Shown piece by piece: positions 62,897 through 64,000 of a DNA stretch of 64,000 nucleotides. The stretch is taken from the NCBI GenBank assembly GCA_036365145.1, contig JAEOAD010000025.1, positions 27,661,001 to 27,725,000 of the forward strand. Reading direction: 5' to 3'. Position numbers and translations under genes: made by a program. This DNA comes from Orientallactaga sibirica (Eukaryota; Chordata; Mammalia; Rodentia; Dipodidae). How positions within the stretch are numbered: position 1 is the first letter of the stretch; each line of letters begins with the position of its first letter. The notes under the pieces are model-generated. The model did no database searches. It was not told the origin of the DNA and saw nothing but the letters and a program-made list of their open reading frames with translations.

Positions 62897-63541
62897 TCAC
62901 TTCCGAAAACTGTTTTCTGGGATAAACAAAGTGCGCCTTCGTAGTTTCCTGCCTGAGCCTTCTTCCAGCAAGTAGGTGACATCAATAGCTGAAAACAGAA
63001 CCAAAGAGGCACATCAGGTATCAGTCTTTCATGCCTTAGTCTGGATTTGAGCTCTAAAGAGAATTCAAAGATTTCCTTCCTTCCTTCCTTCCTTCCTTCC
63101 TTCCTTCCTTCCTTCCTTCCTTCCTTCCTTCCTTCCTTCCTTCCTTCCTTCCTTCCTTCCTTCCCTCCCTCCCTCCCTCCCTCCTTTCTACACTTATTGC
63201 TCACTTATCTCCAGGCTTAGAATCATGAGCCTGACTCTTACCATTTTTTCCAGGGATCTTTTCAAGGAGATTGAGCAAGATCTGATTGAGCCGTTCCCGT
63301 TGGTTATGCCTTCGTTCCTCAGGTGTACAGGCTAACTGGGGCTCTTCACTACTTCCCTCTGTTTTTTTGTCACTTTCACTGACTTCAGCAGCGGTCCTGT
63401 CCTGTTCTGGCTCCTCCAGGCTGGGCATCTCATTTGCCTGCTCTTGACTGGCTAGTACCTCTTCAATCAAGGGCAAAGCATCATCCTCCTGGCCCAGGTC
63501 TTTTAGGGGAGCCTTTGAACGCTCAGACTTCCAGGATGACC
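62897..63541 (-). CDS. ASH1L: ASH1L, histone-lysine N-methyltransferase (last two coding exons)
   Basis: The penultimate exon is 63541-63242 (300 bp) and the terminal coding part 62988-62897, ending [17 protein letters not shown] and TGA. The junction AAT G|CT gives [15 protein letters not shown]. This is the acidic and then basic C-terminal tail after the BAH domain. It includes a charged helix-like stretch ([28 protein letters not shown]). The SET, bromo, PHD and BAH domains lie outside the window to the right. ASH1L methylates histone H3 lysine 36 in the nucleus. The gene runs convergently toward RUSC1, as in human. Confidence 0.95.
63078..63184. repeat. (CCTT)n then (CCCT)n microsatellite in the last ASH1L intron
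   Basis: About 21 CCTT units run into CCCT units. The array fills much of the 253-bp intron between the last two exons. Confidence 0.95.
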
Positions 63542-63679
63542 TGCAAAAGAATATGTGAATTTAGGGCAAGGCTAAGCAAGGTATTTGAGGGAGGGAGGGA
63601 ACACAAAGGACAAGAGGCCCCAGGATGCCTCGAGAGCCTGGACTCCAGCTATGGCTTGGGGTAAAACACTGGTCTGTAG

Positions 63680-63815
63680 CTAGGTGTAGTGGTACATGCC
63701 TTTAATCCCAGTACATGGGAGAGGACTGCTGTGAGTTTGAGGCCACCCTGAAACTACATAGCGAATTACAGGTAAGCCTGGACTAGAGTGAGACCCTACC
63801 TCAAAGAAACCCCAC
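63680..63815 (+). repeat. B1-like SINE in an ASH1L intron
   Basis: Plus-orientation, truncated near the middle (missing part of the GGAGGCAGAGG segment). The remainder to 64000 is intronic with no recognisable feature. Confidence 0.8.
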
Positions 63816-64000
63816 TATGGTCTGCACTTTAATTGTATCTTTGAGATTTAATCTCCCTCCTTTTTCCCTCTCCTGTCCTTGCATCTTCTAGGCAAGCACT
63901 CTAGCACTGAGCTACATGCAACCTTGAAACTTAAATATCTATTTGTAAAATTAAACTTTTCTTTTTTTTGGGGGGGGGATGTAAAGCAAAAATGAGATAG

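Overview
The window is mammalian genomic DNA with large introns, canonical GT/AG splice sites, CpG-rich promoters and dense short interspersed repeats. The proteins assembled exon by exon place it in the HCN3-PKLR-FDPS-RUSC1-ASH1L block, which corresponds to human chromosome 1q22. Repeats of a B1-like (7SL-derived) family, at least two tRNA-derived SINE types and a few ID-type elements point to a rodent. The tRNA-SINE bodies do not look like mouse or rat B2, and a jerboa-like (Dipodoidea) host is my best guess. The species call is inference.

Layout. 113-6840 (+): the last six coding exons of HCN3, a hyperpolarisation-gated channel. 5874-14652: a head-to-tail duplication of about 4.4 kb carrying the last HCN3 exon, the convergent HCN3/PKLR 3' ends and the last two PKLR exons. 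In each gene the copy it would reach first is intact and the far copy is frameshifted or redundant. 13849-22411 (-): the complete PKLR gene, with the erythroid (R) first exon, the liver (L) first exon and recognisable promoter elements for both. 22.5-31.5 kb: a SINE-rich spacer with one solo LTR and a small GC-rich unique patch. 31.6-42.8 kb (+): FDPS with its sterol-type promoter. 43.0-56.2 kb (+): RUSC1. 56.3-60.4 kb: SINE-rich spacer. 60.5-63.54 kb (-): the 3' UTR and last two coding exons of ASH1L, convergent with RUSC1.

The genes are functionally unrelated: ion channel, glycolysis, isoprenoid synthesis, vesicle/signalling adaptor, chromatin enzyme. Exon lengths sum to complete reading frames for HCN3 (544 residues in the window), FDPS (421 aa) and RUSC1 (895 aa). 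PKLR is exactly one base short (1721 instead of 1722 nt). The missing G lies at the exon 4 donor, inside a 54-bp tandem triplication of that exon-intron junction.

I found no new gene system. The most unusual items are the 4.4-kb duplication, probably unmerged contig ends or haplotypes; the tandem-donor minisatellite in PKLR; a changed half-site in the PKLR carbohydrate response element; and an unexplained proline-rich open frame in RUSC1 intron 2.
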